From EA-27 sp964396265 (GTDB taxonomy: Archaea > Thermoplasmatota > Thermoplasmata > RBG-16-68-12 > EA-27), in contig CAYNEM010000030.1 of assembly GCA_964396265.1 (NCBI GenBank), positions 1-11,789 of the forward strand: a DNA stretch of 11,789 nucleotides. The letters are read 5' to 3'. Of the stretch, positions 11,736 through 11,789 are shown in pieces. The first letter of the stretch is position 1, and each line of letters opens with the position of its first letter. The translations under genes and the position numbers were made by a program. The notes below the pieces were generated by a model. The model saw only the letters and a list, made by a program, of their open reading frames with translations, was not told where the DNA came from and searched no databases.

Positions 11736-11789
11736 TCAAGATCGCTCGTACAGGACCTCTCCGGTGGCGAGGGTCCGGGGAAACGAGCC
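11736..11789 (-). CDS. C-terminus of a probable MNT nucleotidyltransferase (partial)
   Basis: The minus strand from the right edge reads GSFPRTLATGEVLYERS and a TGA at 11736-11738. Endings such as TGEVLYER are common in archaeal MNT nucleotidyltransferases, and the next gene is a HEPN protein, the normal order. Only 17 residues are inside the window, so the family is inferred from the ending and the context. Confidence 0.45.
   Translation of the reverse strand, partial: GSFPRTLATGEVLYERS

Noticed and set aside
1..11789. CRISPR array, tRNA or rRNA genes
   Set aside because: No regularly spaced repeats and no convincing tRNA T-loop or cloverleaf were seen; the GATTCGATCC near 8330 lacks a matching arm.
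1..11789. Insertion sequence or integrase gene
   Set aside because: No transposase, integrase or terminal inverted repeats were found, despite the repeat-bracketed layout.

Overview
The window looks like GC-rich archaeal DNA, most likely from an uncultured euryarchaeon of the Thermoplasmata type. This is an inference. It rests on short TATA boxes about 25-33 nt before many start codons (leaderless transcription), few Shine-Dalgarno sites, archaeal antitoxin families (DUF217 VapB, DUF2683), and a large NosD-like surface protein with a membrane-anchored C-terminus. No rRNA, tRNA, CRISPR array, transposase or integrase was seen.

Layout. 1-94: possible tail of an upstream gene. 95-726 (-): vapB-vapC. 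860-1288 (+): hicB and a damaged hicA. 1285-1785 (-): DUF2683 antitoxin and RelE/ParE toxin; hicA and relE converge on one shared CTAG that holds both stop codons. 2057-4891 (-): a roughly 944-residue secreted beta-helix surface protein. 5051-5760 (-): MNT nucleotidyltransferase and a HEPN toxin gene broken by a frameshift. 5841-6714 (-): an HPPY-type DNA methyltransferase, frameshifted near its 3' end. 6820-7692 (+): a DpnI-like endonuclease, divergent from the methyltransferase. 8003-8200 (-): a small lysine-rich protein with a strong hairpin after it. 8505-9102 (+): AbrB/MazE antitoxin and MazF toxin. 9291-10080 (-): a small protein and an AbiEii/DUF6036-like nucleotidyltransferase. 10140-11300 (+): a saccharopine/lysine dehydrogenase-like enzyme. 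11369-11789 (-): a second HEPN gene and the tail of its probable MNT partner.

How it fits together. This is a defence and toxin-antitoxin island of up to seven two-gene modules, built around a methyltransferase and a DpnI-like enzyme. The most unusual structure is that the last 20-90 nt of the methyltransferase gene recur in three more places (796-815, 1936-2007, 4983-5053), all in the same orientation. They divide the island into three blocks: hicBA plus relBE, the surface protein, and MNT-HEPN. A similar 3'-end remnant lies beside the small gene at 8003-8200. This suggests repeated insertion, or duplication and loss, at gene 3' ends.

Two toxins (HicA, HEPN) are frameshifted while their antitoxins are intact. 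The DpnI-like protein has Gln where DpnI has catalytic Glu64 and carries an extra zinc ribbon. The promoter region it shares with the methyltransferase holds four GATC sites in 44 bp. The frameshifts could be real decay or assembly errors in homopolymers; raw reads would decide.
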